Assembly: GCF_017497975.1 (NCBI RefSeq)
Contig: NZ_JAGDEL010000003.1
Span: 186,001-250,000, forward strand
DNA: 64,000 nt
Direction of reading: 5' to 3'
From: Metabacillus bambusae
GTDB taxonomy: Bacteria > Bacillota > Bacilli > Bacillales > Bacillaceae
Positions 18,483-28,138 of the stretch are shown here, piece after piece. A program made the position numbers and the translations under genes. Positions within the stretch are counted from its first letter, which is position 1. Each line of letters begins with the position of its first letter. The notes under the pieces are model-generated. The model searched no databases. It saw only the letters and a list, made by a program, of their open reading frames with translations, and was not told the origin of the DNA.

Positions 18483-19232
18483 ATGCAAAAACAAAACATT
18501 TTATTTAACCTTGACGATACATTGTCATACTGTAATAGATATTTTAATCAAGTAATAGGTGAGTTCGCTGACCAAATGATCACATGGTTTGACTCTATAA
18601 CCAAGGAAGAAATAAAACAGAAACAACTTCAAATTGATGTTACGGCGATTAGTCAGCACGGTTTAAAGTCGGAACGGTTTCCAGAGTCATTTGTTGGTAC
18701 TTATAAATACTTTTGTGACTTAACAGGGAAGGAAAAGAGAAAAGACGAAATCCAATATTTAAGAGAGTTGGGGTTTAAGGTATTTGAAATTCCCGTTGAA
18801 CCAATTCCATATATGAGTGAAACACTACAACGTTTAAAAGAAGAAGGACATGAATTATATTTACACACAGGTGGGGATGAGGCTAATCAAAGCAAGAAAA
18901 TTGCCCAGTTAGAACTCGTTACATATTTTGAACATCGTATTTTTATTTCGGAACATAAAGATACAACAGCACTATCGGATATTTTAAAAACAATTAAAGC
19001 CGATCCTAAAGTAACTTGGATGGTTGGAAATTCATTAAGAACTGATATTGTCCCAGCACTTGAAATGGATATCCATGCAATATATATTCCAGCTGAAACA
19101 GAATGGGAATATAACGTTGTTGAAGTTAATGTTGAGCATACTAGTGTTTTTTTGACACTAAATTCACTTCAAGTAGTACCTGATGTCATTCATAAGCATA
19201 TCCAACAGCATGCAATGTCAACTTATAGATAA
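18483..19232 (+). CDS. HAD-superfamily protein with altered nucleophile
   Basis: A 249-residue HAD-fold protein. Motif I reads ILFNLDDTL, so the usual nucleophilic Asp is Asn while the acid/base Asp two residues on is kept. Motif II is LYLHTGGDE and motif IV is MVGNSLRTDIVPALEM, where GN replaces the common GD. It may be a low-activity phosphatase, a binding protein, or an active member using altered chemistry. ATG has AAAGGAG upstream. A terminator follows at 19302. The Asn codon (AAC) is unambiguous. Confidence 0.82.
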   Translation: MQKQNILFNLDDTLSYCNRYFNQVIGEFADQMITWFDSITKEEIKQKQLQIDVTAISQHGLKSERFPESFVGTYKYFCDLTGKEKRKDEIQYLRELGFKVFEIPVEPIPYMSETLQRLKEEGHELYLHTGGDEANQSKKIAQLELVTYFEHRIFISEHKDTTALSDILKTIKADPKVTWMVGNSLRTDIVPALEMDIHAIYIPAETEWEYNVVEVNVEHTSVFLTLNSLQVVPDVIHKHIQQHAMSTYR

Positions 19233-19301
19233 TACTTCAAGTTCGTAAAAAATGAAAAATAATTTTACCTAATGGAGATTGTACTATTCTATTACCTAGA
19301 C

Positions 19302-19340
19302 CAGTGCGATTACAAAAAAGATAATTGCACTTTTTATACA
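19302..19340 (+). terminator. Terminator of the HAD gene
   Basis: AGTGCGATTA and TAATTGCACT form a stem followed by TTTTTA. Confidence 0.6.
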
Positions 19341-19570
19341 TGAAATCTGTTTTTAAGGGGCTCACCATGAATTAGTCGAGTAGAAGGGAACCTTTCTACC
19401 TTTTGCGTAGATTGTGTTCCTCTCCTCAAGTAATTGTAGTAATTAACATTGCTATTAACATACTCACCTGCAATCTATTTATTTAACTAATATTTCTGCA
19501 AAAAGGAATATAAATTCCTTCTTCAACCTCATCCATCATCAACCAGTTTACTTAAAAGTGTTGTTTAAGA

Positions 19571-19619
19571 ATACGGCCCTAAATGGAAAATGAGCGCTTA
19601 TCCTTGTTCCAGGTTCGTG
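19571..19619. repeat. Dispersed repeat R1, copy 1
   Basis: ATACGGCCCTAA...AATGAGCGCTTATCCTTGTTCCAGG. The same core recurs at 32735-32788 and 47342-47409, always between genes. Confidence 0.7.
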
Positions 19620-19639
19620 ACGAATCAATTAATATCCCC

Positions 19640-20335
19640 TAAAATCTTTTAACCTTCAAAATTCTTCCTTACTGTATGAACACCTTCCCGTTTATTTTTT
19701 TGCAAAAAAAGTCGACAAATGTAAAACGTTTATAACAGGAATTTAGAACATTTTGTAGAAATCAATGGTATTAGGCGCTCGGCATTTCACAACTTGAAAC
19801 AATAAAGAGGGATGGTGATTGGTATGTTAAAATTGATCCGATATAAAGAGCAAGATATTATGTGTGAAAGAAAGCTTAAAAAGATTATGAAGCGTTTAGA
19901 TATTGAAGAATTCAATTTTAATTGGGATCGTACAAGCTGTTATATTGAATTTCAATATAACGAAAATTCGTACAGGATGGAACACTCAATTCAAAAAGCA
20001 AAACGAAAAGGTCTTATCGTATTAAGGAACGGATTGGATTGTTTAATGGAGTTGGTCCAATCCCTTGAAGATCTGTGTGAAATCATTGAAAGAGGAACTT
20101 ATAAACTCGAGACGTGGGTATCCGGCATGAAACAGTCATCTTCAATAGAAGAGAAACCTGAATTTGTAGAAGAAGTTCATATAAGATATAAGTCATTAGG
20201 GAAACAAAAACATTCCGAATATAATAGGAATGAGGAGTTTATTCATGTTGCACCTGAATCATCTCTAGAGGATTTTAATCCATACCAGAACATCCAACGA
20301 TCTCAAAATGAATAGAGTCTTATTTGAAGAAGCCC
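19640..20335 (+). repeat. Duplicated segment, copy 1 (leader plus gene)
   Basis: This block is homologous to about 61168-61880. Identity starts near TTTTAACCTTCAAAAT, becomes very high from AAGTCGACAAATG onward and continues through the gene to about 20 bases past its stop. The leader block (19711-19776) is nearly identical in both copies, which implies it is functional. Confidence 0.85.
19824..20315 (+). CDS. Duplicated conserved protein of unknown function, copy 1
   Basis: 163 residues from the ATG at 19824; an ATG four codons earlier is possible, but the ribosome site fits the later one better. The protein is charged, begins MLKLIRYKEQDIMCERKLKK and contains NFNWDRTSCYIEFQYNENSYRMEHSIQKAKRKG. 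A helical part follows (LDCLMELVQSLEDLCEIIERGTYKLETWVSGMKQ) and then an acidic, disordered-looking tail. No signal peptide, membrane helix or HPD motif is seen. The second copy (61365-61856) differs at about ten residues, mostly near both ends. Function is unknown. Confidence 0.8.
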   Translation: MLKLIRYKEQDIMCERKLKKIMKRLDIEEFNFNWDRTSCYIEFQYNENSYRMEHSIQKAKRKGLIVLRNGLDCLMELVQSLEDLCEIIERGTYKLETWVSGMKQSSSIEEKPEFVEEVHIRYKSLGKQKHSEYNRNEEFIHVAPESSLEDFNPYQNIQRSQNE

Positions 20336-20480
20336 TCTTCAATCATTACTAAGCTAAGTAGGAGAATAATAGTTTCCATCATAATTTAAATCAAATTCAT
20401 TACCAATCATTTTCAACTTTGTATACGGGATTTTCCATTTTCATAAAGATTCACAAATTTTTTTCAATATTAAATAAGAA

Positions 20481-20511
20481 TAGGACATCCCTTTGATGTC
20501 CTATTCCAATA
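20481..20511. terminator. Hairpin terminator
   Basis: GAATAGGACATC and GATGTCCTATTC form a long perfect stem between the duplicated gene and the kinase remnant. Confidence 0.65.
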
Positions 20512-20539
20512 CTGTTGCTTTTAAAAAAAGTATCAACCA

Positions 20540-21136
20540 CTCATTACTAATTTTATGTTTAGGTAGATAGATCATTGCTTTAAATAAATCTCCGTCAATT
20601 TGTATGTTAAATTTCCCCTTTTGTATTATCAATTAGGCTTTTCGCAATGGACAGTCCTAAGCCGCTACTTTGGCTAGTTCTGGACCATCGCCTCTTTTAA
20701 AACGCTCCATTAATTCGTCTGCTGAGATATTTAACTCATAAGCTGAGACGTTTTTGAAGGTAAGAAGGATATCTCTGCCTAAATCCTCGATAGAGATATA
20801 TACCCTTGAGCCTTTAAAGGCATATTTAAATATATTGGATAATAAGTTCTCGATGGACCTCCACAATAAATTCCCATCTCCTGTAATATATAACTTCTCC
20901 TTTGGATAATTCTTCTTAAATTCTAAATCTAATGATTCAATTTTGTCATTCACTTCCCCTAGTACCTGGGTTATTAAAGACACGATATCAATTTTCTCAA
21001 AGTTAACTGGCATATTTCCGCTGGACGCCTTTGTAGCTTCAAATAAATCGTCTGTTAATATTTTTAGCCTTTTTGATTTTTGATCTAGAACTTCGATGAT
21101 TCCAGAAAATGGCCCTTTAAATAAATAAAAACACAT
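20540..21136 (-). pseudogene. Sensor histidine kinase C-terminal remnant
   Basis: The frame starts after a broken joint and reads VLDQKSKRLKILTDDLFEATKASSG, the dimerisation-helix end. A HATPase domain follows (NLLWRSIENLLSNIFKYAFKGSRVYISIED...LMERFKRGDG). A frameshift then stops it, while the next frame continues SSGLGLSIAKSLIDN (G2 box) and a third frame continues NIQIDGDLFKAMIYLPKH. The sensor part and the H-box are missing. No response regulator is nearby. The 5' joint coincides with a short repeat ATGCGCCCTTTAACGGAATAAC. Confidence 0.8.
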
Positions 21137-21474
21137 CTCTTATTCAAGAAATGCGCCCTTTAACGGAATAACACTTGTGCTACTATGGACTGGTTTTTTG
21201 AATAACCCTGATTTTAACGTAAATGCAAATGCTAATTTAAATATGTACAAATCCCACTGTTCAACTCTTGTACCTTTTAATTGTAAAAGACAATACCATT
21301 GTATGTATTTTCTAAGGAGGGAAAACTGCTCTACGCTAGCGTTAGAGTACGTCAAACGGAAGACCATGTTATGTTCTTTCTCGCAGAAGCTAGAAATGTT
21401 TAATAGTTTATAGGAGGGTTAATACTATTTAGGGTAAAGTGGAAAGATACAATTTTACAGGAAGAGGTATAAGT
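21137..21474. other. Intergenic region before the orphan germination permease
   Basis: No gene is supported. It begins with a dispersed-repeat piece (GCGCCCTTTAACGG) at the kinase breakpoint and ends with the ribosome site AGGAAGAGG of the next gene. Confidence 0.4.
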
Positions 21475-22569
21475 GTGCTTGAAAATGGTGTGATATCAGT
21501 AAGGCAATTTCAGATATTTGTTTTCATATTTACTATAGGCAGTTCTATCCTTTACATTCCTTCGTCTCTTGCTGCTGAAGCAAAACAAGATGCTTGGATT
21601 CCTGCTGGATTTGGAGTAGTGATTGGGTTGTTGGTTGTTAAACTCATTACTTCCCTTGCAAAGCTTTATCCTAATTTGAATTTTGCTCAATATACGGAAG
21701 TCATTTTAGGAAAATGGATAGGGAAATTAGTTAATTTAGCCTTTTTCTTTAATTTTTATATGATTTGTGCCTTTGTTCTTCGGGATGTGGGTGACTTCGT
21801 AATAACGCTCCTTATGCCAGAAACCCCTCTACAAGCTATCTTAATTATTTTTATTGTTGTTGTGATATTGGGGATTCGTTTAGGACTTGAGACGTTGGCT
21901 CGGGCAGCGGAAATATTTTATCCATGGTTAATCTTTATGATGTTAATACTGTTGATCGCTCTTACCCCTGAAGTTAAATTTACAAATATACAACCTCTTT
22001 TTGAGAGCGAAGTAAAAACCATAGTTCGAGCGAGTCTCCCTTTCATCGCCGTTCCTTTTTTTCAATTTTCTGTTTTTCTAATGATTATTCCTTATGTACA
22101 ACAGAAGAAAGGAGTGGAAAAAAAATTCTTTTCGGGGGCATTAAAAGCAGGAATTCTATTAATTATATTTACAGTGGTATCCATATTAGTTCTTGGTGTA
22201 AATATAACAGCTAGGCAATTTTATCCGACTTTTACTCTTTCCGAAAAAATTAATATTGGGAATTTTCTGCAACGACTTGAAGCTGTAATAGCGAGCATTT
22301 GGTTTATTTCTATATTTTTTAAATTAGCCATTTGTTTTTATGCATCTATTTTGTCCCTAGCTCATACTTTGAAGTTAAAGGATTATAAGGTTTTGACATT
22401 CCCTTTAGGTATTATATTGGTTGTTCTTTCTATAGTTGTATACCCAAATATTGTATATACCAGTGATTTTATTAAATGGATGTTTTTTTATTTCGGAACG
22501 ATGGGTTTGGTAATTCCGATTACACTATTAGGAGTTTCGAAATTAAGAAGAAGCATAACTAGGCAGTAA
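21475..22569 (+). CDS. Orphan GerAB-type spore germination permease
   Basis: A 364-residue membrane protein with about ten helices, of the GerAB/amino-acid-permease (APC) superfamily. It reads ISVRQFQIFVFIFTIGSSILYIPSSLAAEAKQDAWI near the N-terminus, the helix-1 signature of B subunits in germinant receptors. GTG at 21475 has GAAGAGG seven bases upstream, so I chose it over a GTG 12 codons earlier. No A or C subunit genes lie beside it. It may complement the receptor at 48.7 kb or be left from a lost operon. Confidence 0.85.
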   Translation: MLENGVISVRQFQIFVFIFTIGSSILYIPSSLAAEAKQDAWIPAGFGVVIGLLVVKLITSLAKLYPNLNFAQYTEVILGKWIGKLVNLAFFFNFYMICAFVLRDVGDFVITLLMPETPLQAILIIFIVVVILGIRLGLETLARAAEIFYPWLIFMMLILLIALTPEVKFTNIQPLFESEVKTIVRASLPFIAVPFFQFSVFLMIIPYVQQKKGVEKKFFSGALKAGILLIIFTVVSILVLGVNITARQFYPTFTLSEKINIGNFLQRLEAVIASIWFISIFFKLAICFYASILSLAHTLKLKDYKVLTFPLGIILVVLSIVVYPNIVYTSDFIKWMFFYFGTMGLVIPITLLGVSKLRRSITRQ

Positions 22570-22642
22570 ATTTTATTAACAATTTATTTCGCTAACAGGA
22601 ATCGATAGTTGAATAACATAGAGAAAATGATCAACCTTTTTT

Positions 22643-23335
22643 TCAAAACAGGCTCGTTATCTTAATTAAATTAACGTTATTTGAACAATTATGATTAAAC
22701 TTTATTTTAACTAGAAATGCTTTACAAACTTTTTCATCTCCATAAAATTTAACCCCAGCAATTGATACCGTTTCAAGTAGTTCCTTCCCATAATTATTAA
22801 AAAATTCATCGTGGATTAATAAACTTTCAATCGCATTACATATTGATGGACGCTGAGTATTAGCATTTAGTACGAATGGTCTTACAATATCGTATTTTGC
22901 GGTTGCATCAACAAAAACATGGCAGTTACCAGCCCTTGTTTCAATAACAGGCACACTTGCTTCACGTACCACTAAATCAATTAAATCTTTGCCTCCACGA
23001 GGAATTAAAAGGTCCAAATACTCTGTTAAGTTAAATAATGTTTTAGCAGTTTCGTGTGACGTATCCTCGATTAAAAGTACCGCATTTTGAGGGAATTGCA
23101 CACGTTTCAATGCTTGATGTATAGACGTAACTAAAGCCAAATTGGAGTGTTTAGCTGAACTAGATCCACGTAGTAGAACTGTATTTCCTGTTTTTAAAGA
23201 CAGCGTAGCTGCATCAATGGTTACGGACGGGCTTCATAAATCATACCGAGGACACCGAGTGGCACACGTCTCTTACTAATAATCAGTCCATTATCCTTAT
23301 TTATGCGTTCCAATTCTTCTCCTATTGGATCGATC
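22643..23335 (-). pseudogene. proA: proA (gamma-glutamyl phosphate reductase) fragment
   Basis: Across frames the strand reads [19 protein letters not shown], then after a small deletion [20 protein letters not shown] and SSSAKHSNLALVT. It continues to LDLLIPRGGKDLIDLVV and GNCHVFVDATAKYDI. These are conserved ProA segments. The first 100 or so residues are missing, the codon after EARP is frameshifted, and the C-terminus ends in unrelated residues after FYGDEKVC. The catalytic Cys region (here reading QRPSICNAIESLLIH) is still visible. No proB is present. Confidence 0.85.
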
Positions 23336-23467
23336 ATCCCCCTTATCTTCAGCGAATTATCATTACTTTACAAGAGGTATAAAACTTAATAAACCTTTAC
23401 ATAAAATCCATCAGAACTTAAAAAATCACATTTATAATATAGTTATAATGAAAGGAGAAAGAACAAA

Positions 23468-23602
23468 ATGTACAAGTATACAATCAACGTAACATTCAAG
23501 GGGAAAATTTATCAAACAAATGTAATAGCTAACAAAAACAATTCAAAAGAGGAAGTTTATCAAATTGCAAAAGAACAAGTGCTGAAACAATGGGCAAGTT
23601 AA
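23468..23602 (+). CDS. Small protein, BA3454-like stress-response family
   Basis: A 44-residue protein beginning MYKYTINVTFKGKIYQTNV and ending EEVYQIAKEQVLKQWAS. GAAAGGAGAAAG sits eight bases before ATG, and TTTATAATATAGTTATAAT lies just upstream as a likely promoter. The pattern resembles small Bacillus proteins annotated as the BA3454 family. It is probably a beta-beta-alpha mini-domain. The role is unknown. Confidence 0.65.
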   Translation: MYKYTINVTFKGKIYQTNVIANKNNSKEEVYQIAKEQVLKQWAS

Positions 23603-23953
23603 ACAACAACAAGAACATGCGTTATAATGTTTTTTCTTTACCTCTAACACTGGATGACTCTGGTTTCGTCCAATCCTTATAAAACCAATATCTTTCAACA
23701 AAATTCTTTTAAATATGATGTTCAATTAGATGAAATAGACAAGATGGATAAAAACTGGTACTTCTTTGTTGTTTCCCTCAACTCAAAATAATAATAAAAA
23801 GGGATCGCCACCCCCACTGTAAGAGCAGCCATTTGCTAATATGATACTTTGGACAAACGTGTTTATTTAACAATCGCACCCTTTCGTTACAAGTCATCTT
23901 GTATAGAACGTTCTCATTACGTTATTGAGTAGTTCCGTCCAGTTCTGTAGCAA
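23603..23953. other. Intergenic region, no clear gene
   Basis: Short open stretches only (for example FKYDVQLDEIDKMDKNWYFFVVSLNSK near 23715-23790), probably a gene trace. Nothing else was recognised. Confidence 0.35.
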
Positions 23954-23982
23954 TAAAAAAGCCAGCATTATTTTTGCTGACA
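23954..23982 (-). terminator. clpE terminator
   Basis: GTCAGCA...TGCTGGC forms a stem followed on the minus strand by TTTTTTATT. A second small stem (GGATAGATGA/TCATCTATCC, 24025-24047) lies closer to the stop. Confidence 0.7.
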
Positions 23983-24047
23983 TCTAATTCTATGTTTAAT
24001 TGTAATACAATATACAAGTTGAAAGGATAGATGAAGATCATCTATCC

Positions 24048-26168
24048 TTATGCTACGTTAATTTTATTATTTTCTACTGATACAGTGATCGCAGTTACGT
24101 TTTCGCTATTAATAATTAAAGAAGTGATTTTATCTTCAATTTGCTCTTGGATAGCGCGTCGAAGTGGTCGAGCACCAAATACGCTGCTATAACCTAGTTC
24201 CGCAATCTTTTCTTTTGCTTCCTTATCGATTTCAATCGAAATCCCTTGTTCTTCTAATGTTTCTTTAAGCTCAACAATCATAATATCGATAATTTCCACG
24301 AGGTTCTCTTTTTGTAGGTGATCAAACTCAATAATCGAATCGATACGGTTTAAGAACTCAAGCTTAAAGTAATCACCTATTTTGTCGATAATATTTGATT
24401 TTACTCCTTCCTGTTCGTCGCTACCAAAACCAATTGACCCTAATTTTTTGCTGCCAACACCAGCATTTGAAGTCATGATAATAATCGTTTCAGTAAAGCT
24501 CACGACTCTTCCTTGGCTATCCGTTAATCTGCCATCTTCCATGATTTGAAGAAATACATTCATGACATCTGGGTGTGCTTTTTCTATTTCATCTAGTAGA
24601 ATAATTGAATAGGGGTTTCTACGAACTTGTTCTGTTAACTGTCCTGCTTCCTCATGTCCGACATAGCCAGGAGGTGAACCAATAAGCTTAGAAACAGAAT
24701 GCTTTTCCATATATTCACTCATATCTAATCGAATCATCGCATCTTTGCTGCCGAATAATTCCGCTGCAAGAGTTTTCGTTAACTCGGTTTTACCTGTACC
24801 CGTTGGACCTAAGAATAAGAATGAAGCTGTTGGACGTGTTTTAGGTTTTAATCCCACACTTGCCCTTAAGATTGCATTGGCTACTTTTTCAATAGCTTTA
24901 TCCTGACCAATAATTTTACTTGCTAGTCTCTCTTTCAAATCTTTCATTTTTTGTTGCTCTGCTTTTTGTAGCTTTTGTACAGGGATTCCAGTACTTTTTT
25001 CAATAATCTCTTGGATCATTTCTACGGTAATATCTTTCGTTATATCGTCTGAGTATTCTGATAATATTTGTTTCATTTCTCTCTCTTCATCACGAAGAAT
25101 CGCCGCTTTTTCGTAGTGTTCTAATTTCGTTGCTTGTTGTTTTTCTTTAGCTATTTCTTTTAAGCGCTTTTTTAAATAGTTAACATCTAGCTCTCCATGA
25201 GCAAGGTTTAGCTTTGCACCGGCCTCATCCATTAAATCGATGGCCTTATCTGGTAAGAAGCGATCTTGAATGTAGCGTTTTGATAGTGTGACACATGCTT
25301 TTAGGACCTCATCCGAATACGTCACATCGTGATACTTTTCATATGCTGGTCGAATTCCTTTTAGTATATCAAACGCCTCATTTACAGACGGCTCTTTAAC
25401 GATCACCGATTGGAAGCGTCGCTCAAGTGCTGGGTCTTTTTCAATCATGCGATATTCTTTCAACGTTGTTGCTCCAACCACTTGGATATCACCGCGCGCT
25501 AACGCTGGTTTTAATATATTCCCTGCGTCCATTGAACCGTTAGACGTACCACCAGCACCAACCATCATGTGCAATTCATCAATGAACAAAATGACGTTTT
25601 CACGTTGTTGTAATTCAGTAACAAGTTGTTTCATTTTTTCTTCAAATTGTCCTCTGTATGCTGTACCTTCTACAAGTGAACTAATGTCTAGCAAATACAC
25701 TTCTTTTGTTTTTAGTTTCGCAGGTACTTTGCCTTTGACGATTTGAAGGGCAAGGCCTTCAACAATCGCTGTTTTCCCTACACCTGCTTCACCAATTAAG
25801 ACCGGATTATTTTTTGTACGACGGTTTAGTATCTGAAGGACACGTTCAATTTCTTTATCCCTACCGATCACGCTATCAATTCGCCCTTCTTTTACTTCAT
25901 TCGTCAAGTTCCGTCCATGTTGATCAAGAAAGCCGTTTGTTTCACGATTCTTTGGCTGGTTTACATTGACATTTTGCTCAGACTGGCTGCCCTCTGTGTC
26001 CAATTGATTGAACAATTGGTTATCAAAATCAATGGAACCGCTTTCTAGTTTTTGTTTTGCAATATCATAGCATTCTGTACACAAACTAATTTCGCTTTGA
26101 CTCTGATTAAATGATATAAAATTTAACTTATAATTCGCTTGCGTTGTTTGACAGTTTTCACAAATCAT
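24048..26168 (-). CDS. clpE: ClpE, ATP-dependent Clp protease ATPase subunit
   Basis: A 706-residue Hsp100 protein. The N-terminal zinc finger (MICENCQTTQANYKL...LCTECYD, two CxxC pairs) and the short N-domain distinguish ClpE from ClpC. AAA1 holds Walker A GEAGVGKT and Walker B VILFIDELH. A UVR-type middle region (LEHYEKAAILRDEEREMKQIL) follows. AAA2 holds GPTGTGKT and SIILLDEIEKAH. It unfolds damaged proteins for ClpP and takes part in heat-stress recovery. A CtsR operator precedes it, in line with known control in Firmicutes. Confidence 0.95.
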   Translation of the reverse strand: MICENCQTTQANYKLNFISFNQSQSEISLCTECYDIAKQKLESGSIDFDNQLFNQLDTEGSQSEQNVNVNQPKNRETNGFLDQHGRNLTNEVKEGRIDSVIGRDKEIERVLQILNRRTKNNPVLIGEAGVGKTAIVEGLALQIVKGKVPAKLKTKEVYLLDISSLVEGTAYRGQFEEKMKQLVTELQQRENVILFIDELHMMVGAGGTSNGSMDAGNILKPALARGDIQVVGATTLKEYRMIEKDPALERRFQSVIVKEPSVNEAFDILKGIRPAYEKYHDVTYSDEVLKACVTLSKRYIQDRFLPDKAIDLMDEAGAKLNLAHGELDVNYLKKRLKEIAKEKQQATKLEHYEKAAILRDEEREMKQILSEYSDDITKDITVEMIQEIIEKSTGIPVQKLQKAEQQKMKDLKERLASKIIGQDKAIEKVANAILRASVGLKPKTRPTASFLFLGPTGTGKTELTKTLAAELFGSKDAMIRLDMSEYMEKHSVSKLIGSPPGYVGHEEAGQLTEQVRRNPYSIILLDEIEKAHPDVMNVFLQIMEDGRLTDSQGRVVSFTETIIIMTSNAGVGSKKLGSIGFGSDEQEGVKSNIIDKIGDYFKLEFLNRIDSIIEFDHLQKENLVEIIDIMIVELKETLEEQGISIEIDKEAKEKIAELGYSSVFGARPLRRAIQEQIEDKITSLIINSENVTAITVSVENNKINVA

Positions 26169-26182
26169 ATTTCAATCCTCCT

Positions 26183-26205
26183 TTTGACTTTAACTATTTT
26201 TGACT
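26183..26205 (-). promoter_or_regulatory. CtsR operator upstream of clpE
   Basis: On the minus strand AGTCAAAAATAGTTAAA matches the CtsR consensus RGTCAAANANRGTCAAA with one mismatch, and a third heptad AGTCAAA follows directly. It sits 15 to 37 bases before the start codon, next to AGGAGG. Heat should release repression. Confidence 0.75.
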
Positions 26206-26324
26206 TTTAATATATGAAAAAGAGCCACTTCTACTAGTAGGCCCGGTGAATTTTATTAAGTTTCTCCTATTATATTGTACTTCTTAAAACATTTCTACAG
26301 GTAATGGTTGGGTGTATATCCAAC

Positions 26325-26714
26325 CTAGTAAACATTTTCTCCACCACATACTCTTGGAAACATAAGAATTGTGTATATAATTATCAGTCTATTATTGCCC
26401 AAGTCCTCTCTTTTACTAATATAATTAGTTAATAAATATATACCGATATAAATCGGAAATGAATAAATATGCTTCCAGTTTAACGGTTGATACAAGCCAA
26501 TCCATATTAAAAAAGGTTCAGCAATAAATGAGGGAAACACCGGAAACACGATGACCTTAATAAATGGATTTATATTCGGTTTATTTTGAATCAAATACAC
26601 TTTTTGCATTACATCATTTGCAATGAACTCGAATTTCACTTTATTTTTATAATCCCCTAGGATTAACTTTCTAACAATACGTCTTTTTAAAGCGAACTCT
26701 TGGGTTGTTGGCAT
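26325..26714 (-). pseudogene. Truncated CBO0543-like membrane protein
   Basis: The last 90 residues (FIKVIVFPVFPSFIAEPFLIWIGLYQPLNWKHIYSFPIYIGIYLL) parallel the C-terminal half of the intact 194-residue protein at 27227-27811 (AAFVGEPIAMGLDLYKPVQW...YSFPIYFLLFVLSN). The first part of the frame (MPTTQEFALKRRIVRKLILGD) shares little with it and the first helices are missing. Probably a 5'-damaged paralogue, though a functional short version cannot be excluded. Confidence 0.6.
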
Positions 26715-26959
26715 TCAATAATCTTAGTTACGATAGATATTGATCATCCAAATCCTTTTCTGTTGGTTTATCTTGGCGTTTTAGCCATTTGTAATAGCCA
26801 CTTATTGAAACACCTGCTACCTTATGTAACATAATGATGGTACAAAGATGGTAATTTATATATTGATAACAAAAATGATGTTTTACATTGAATTTAAGTG
26901 TATTAGGCAGGGAACAATTCTTCTCGTTTTTTTATGTCGATATTTGTGTCGCTAATGTA

Positions 26960-27190
26960 TTAAACTAGCGAATTAGGACATAAAAAGTCATCGAACTCCA
27001 TAATTATAGGAACATATTTACCTAAATAATTCTTTAGAATATTTTCTAAATCGTGGTTTCCTATGGTGAAATTGATAAGGTCATTTTTGGTATTATCGAT
27101 TTCAATTGTCGTTTTGAGGTTCAACGAGACCCCTCCCGTGTTATTTCTATTTGCCAATTCTAATTTCCTAAAAAATTTCTTTACCAACAT
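26960..27190 (-). CDS. Small hypothetical protein, doubtful
   Basis: A 76-residue frame with ELANRNNTGGVSLNLKTTIEIDNTKN and VPIIMEFDDFLCPNSLV. No known domain, signal or membrane segment and no clear ribosome binding site. It diverges from the CBO0543-like gene. It may be a gene fragment. Confidence 0.3.
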   Translation of the reverse strand: MLVKKFFRKLELANRNNTGGVSLNLKTTIEIDNTKNDLINFTIGNHDLENILKNYLGKYVPIIMEFDDFLCPNSLV

Positions 27191-27226
27191 TTATGGTATA
27201 AAAAAAACGTTAAGTAAGATAATAAA

Positions 27227-27811
27227 ATGAAGTTTATAATGGATGAGGTTTATATGGAAACTTTAGAACTAAATAATGATATTCTAAAAACATATTCAAA
27301 ATATCTTGACTCACATAATTCCTTTGTAGATACATGGCAACAATTGATATTATTCTCGCCTAGATGGTGGTTAGGATTTATTTTGAGCATTTTACCTTGG
27401 ATACTATGGTGGAAATTACATAACCGAAAATATACAGGGGATCTACTTCGAACTGGTTTTTTTATTGCTATAATTTCTTTAATACTTGATTCTATAGGTC
27501 TACAAATTGGTCTATGGATTTATCCTTATAACATGTTTCCTTTTATTACTGGATACTTTCCATGGGATCTTACCTTATTACCTTTTCCTATTATGTTCTT
27601 AATAGAATATAAGCCCCAGTGGTCACCTTTGTTAAAAGGAATTATTTATGCATTATTAGCAGCTTTTGTTGGTGAACCTATAGCCATGGGCTTAGATCTA
27701 TATAAGCCGGTCCAATGGAGTAATTTCTACTCTTTCCCAATATATTTTTTGTTATTTGTACTATCAAACAAAGTTGCGAAAAGTAAAAAGTTTAACTCGT
27801 GTTTTAAATAA
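27227..27811 (+). CDS. CBO0543-like polytopic membrane protein
   Basis: A 194-residue protein with five predicted helices after a soluble N-terminal 40 residues. Landmarks are FSPRWWLGFILSILPWILWW, FPWDLTLLPFPIMFLIEY and the C-terminal GEPIAMGLDLYKPVQWSNFYSFPIYF. This WP.DL...P...EP...Y.P..W....SFPIY pattern is frequent in uncharacterised membrane proteins of Bacilli and Clostridia (CBO0543 type). An internal ATG at residue 5 is an alternative start. Function unknown. Confidence 0.7.
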   Translation: MKFIMDEVYMETLELNNDILKTYSKYLDSHNSFVDTWQQLILFSPRWWLGFILSILPWILWWKLHNRKYTGDLLRTGFFIAIISLILDSIGLQIGLWIYPYNMFPFITGYFPWDLTLLPFPIMFLIEYKPQWSPLLKGIIYALLAAFVGEPIAMGLDLYKPVQWSNFYSFPIYFLLFVLSNKVAKSKKFNSCFK

Positions 27812-27857
27812 TCGTTCTTTCAATGAAATATTCTTACGCCATATTTTATAGGAATTT

Positions 27858-27888
27858 AATTTTAAAAGTCAGGATACCGCCTGGCTTT
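27858..27888 (+). terminator. Terminator of the CBO0543-like gene
   Basis: AAAAGTCAGG...CCTGGCTTTTATTTTTT forms a stem with a T-run. Confidence 0.7.
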
Positions 27889-28138
27889 TATTTTTTCATC
27901 ATTAACGAATCTCTTAGCATAGCATAACCGTTCTTCAATATAAAGATCATTTTCATTTCCTCCCATAGCTAGCAAATCACCTATACTAATGCAAGTTGGT
28001 CTGCAATTTTGAAAAACTCATCTAAATAGCTCAATTATTTATCTCCTCTGTTATTTTGGTGAATTCTTTGTGTGGTTTGCGAACTAACTTCTTTTGTAAT
28101 CCGTTCCTGTAACTTTTTTCTCTAATCCGTACGGAATC
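27889..28138 (-). pseudogene. Unidentified gene trace
   Basis: The minus strand reads YLDEFFKIADQLALV in one frame and ISIGDLLAMGGNENDLYIEERLCYAKRFVNDEKIKARRYPDF in the next. The coding-like texture suggests a decayed gene about 50 codons long. No family was recognised. Confidence 0.3.

Noticed and set aside
24048-26168. Possible ClpC identity
   Set aside because: The N-terminal zinc finger and lack of the ClpC double N-repeat identify ClpE; there is no ctsR-mcsA-mcsB cluster.
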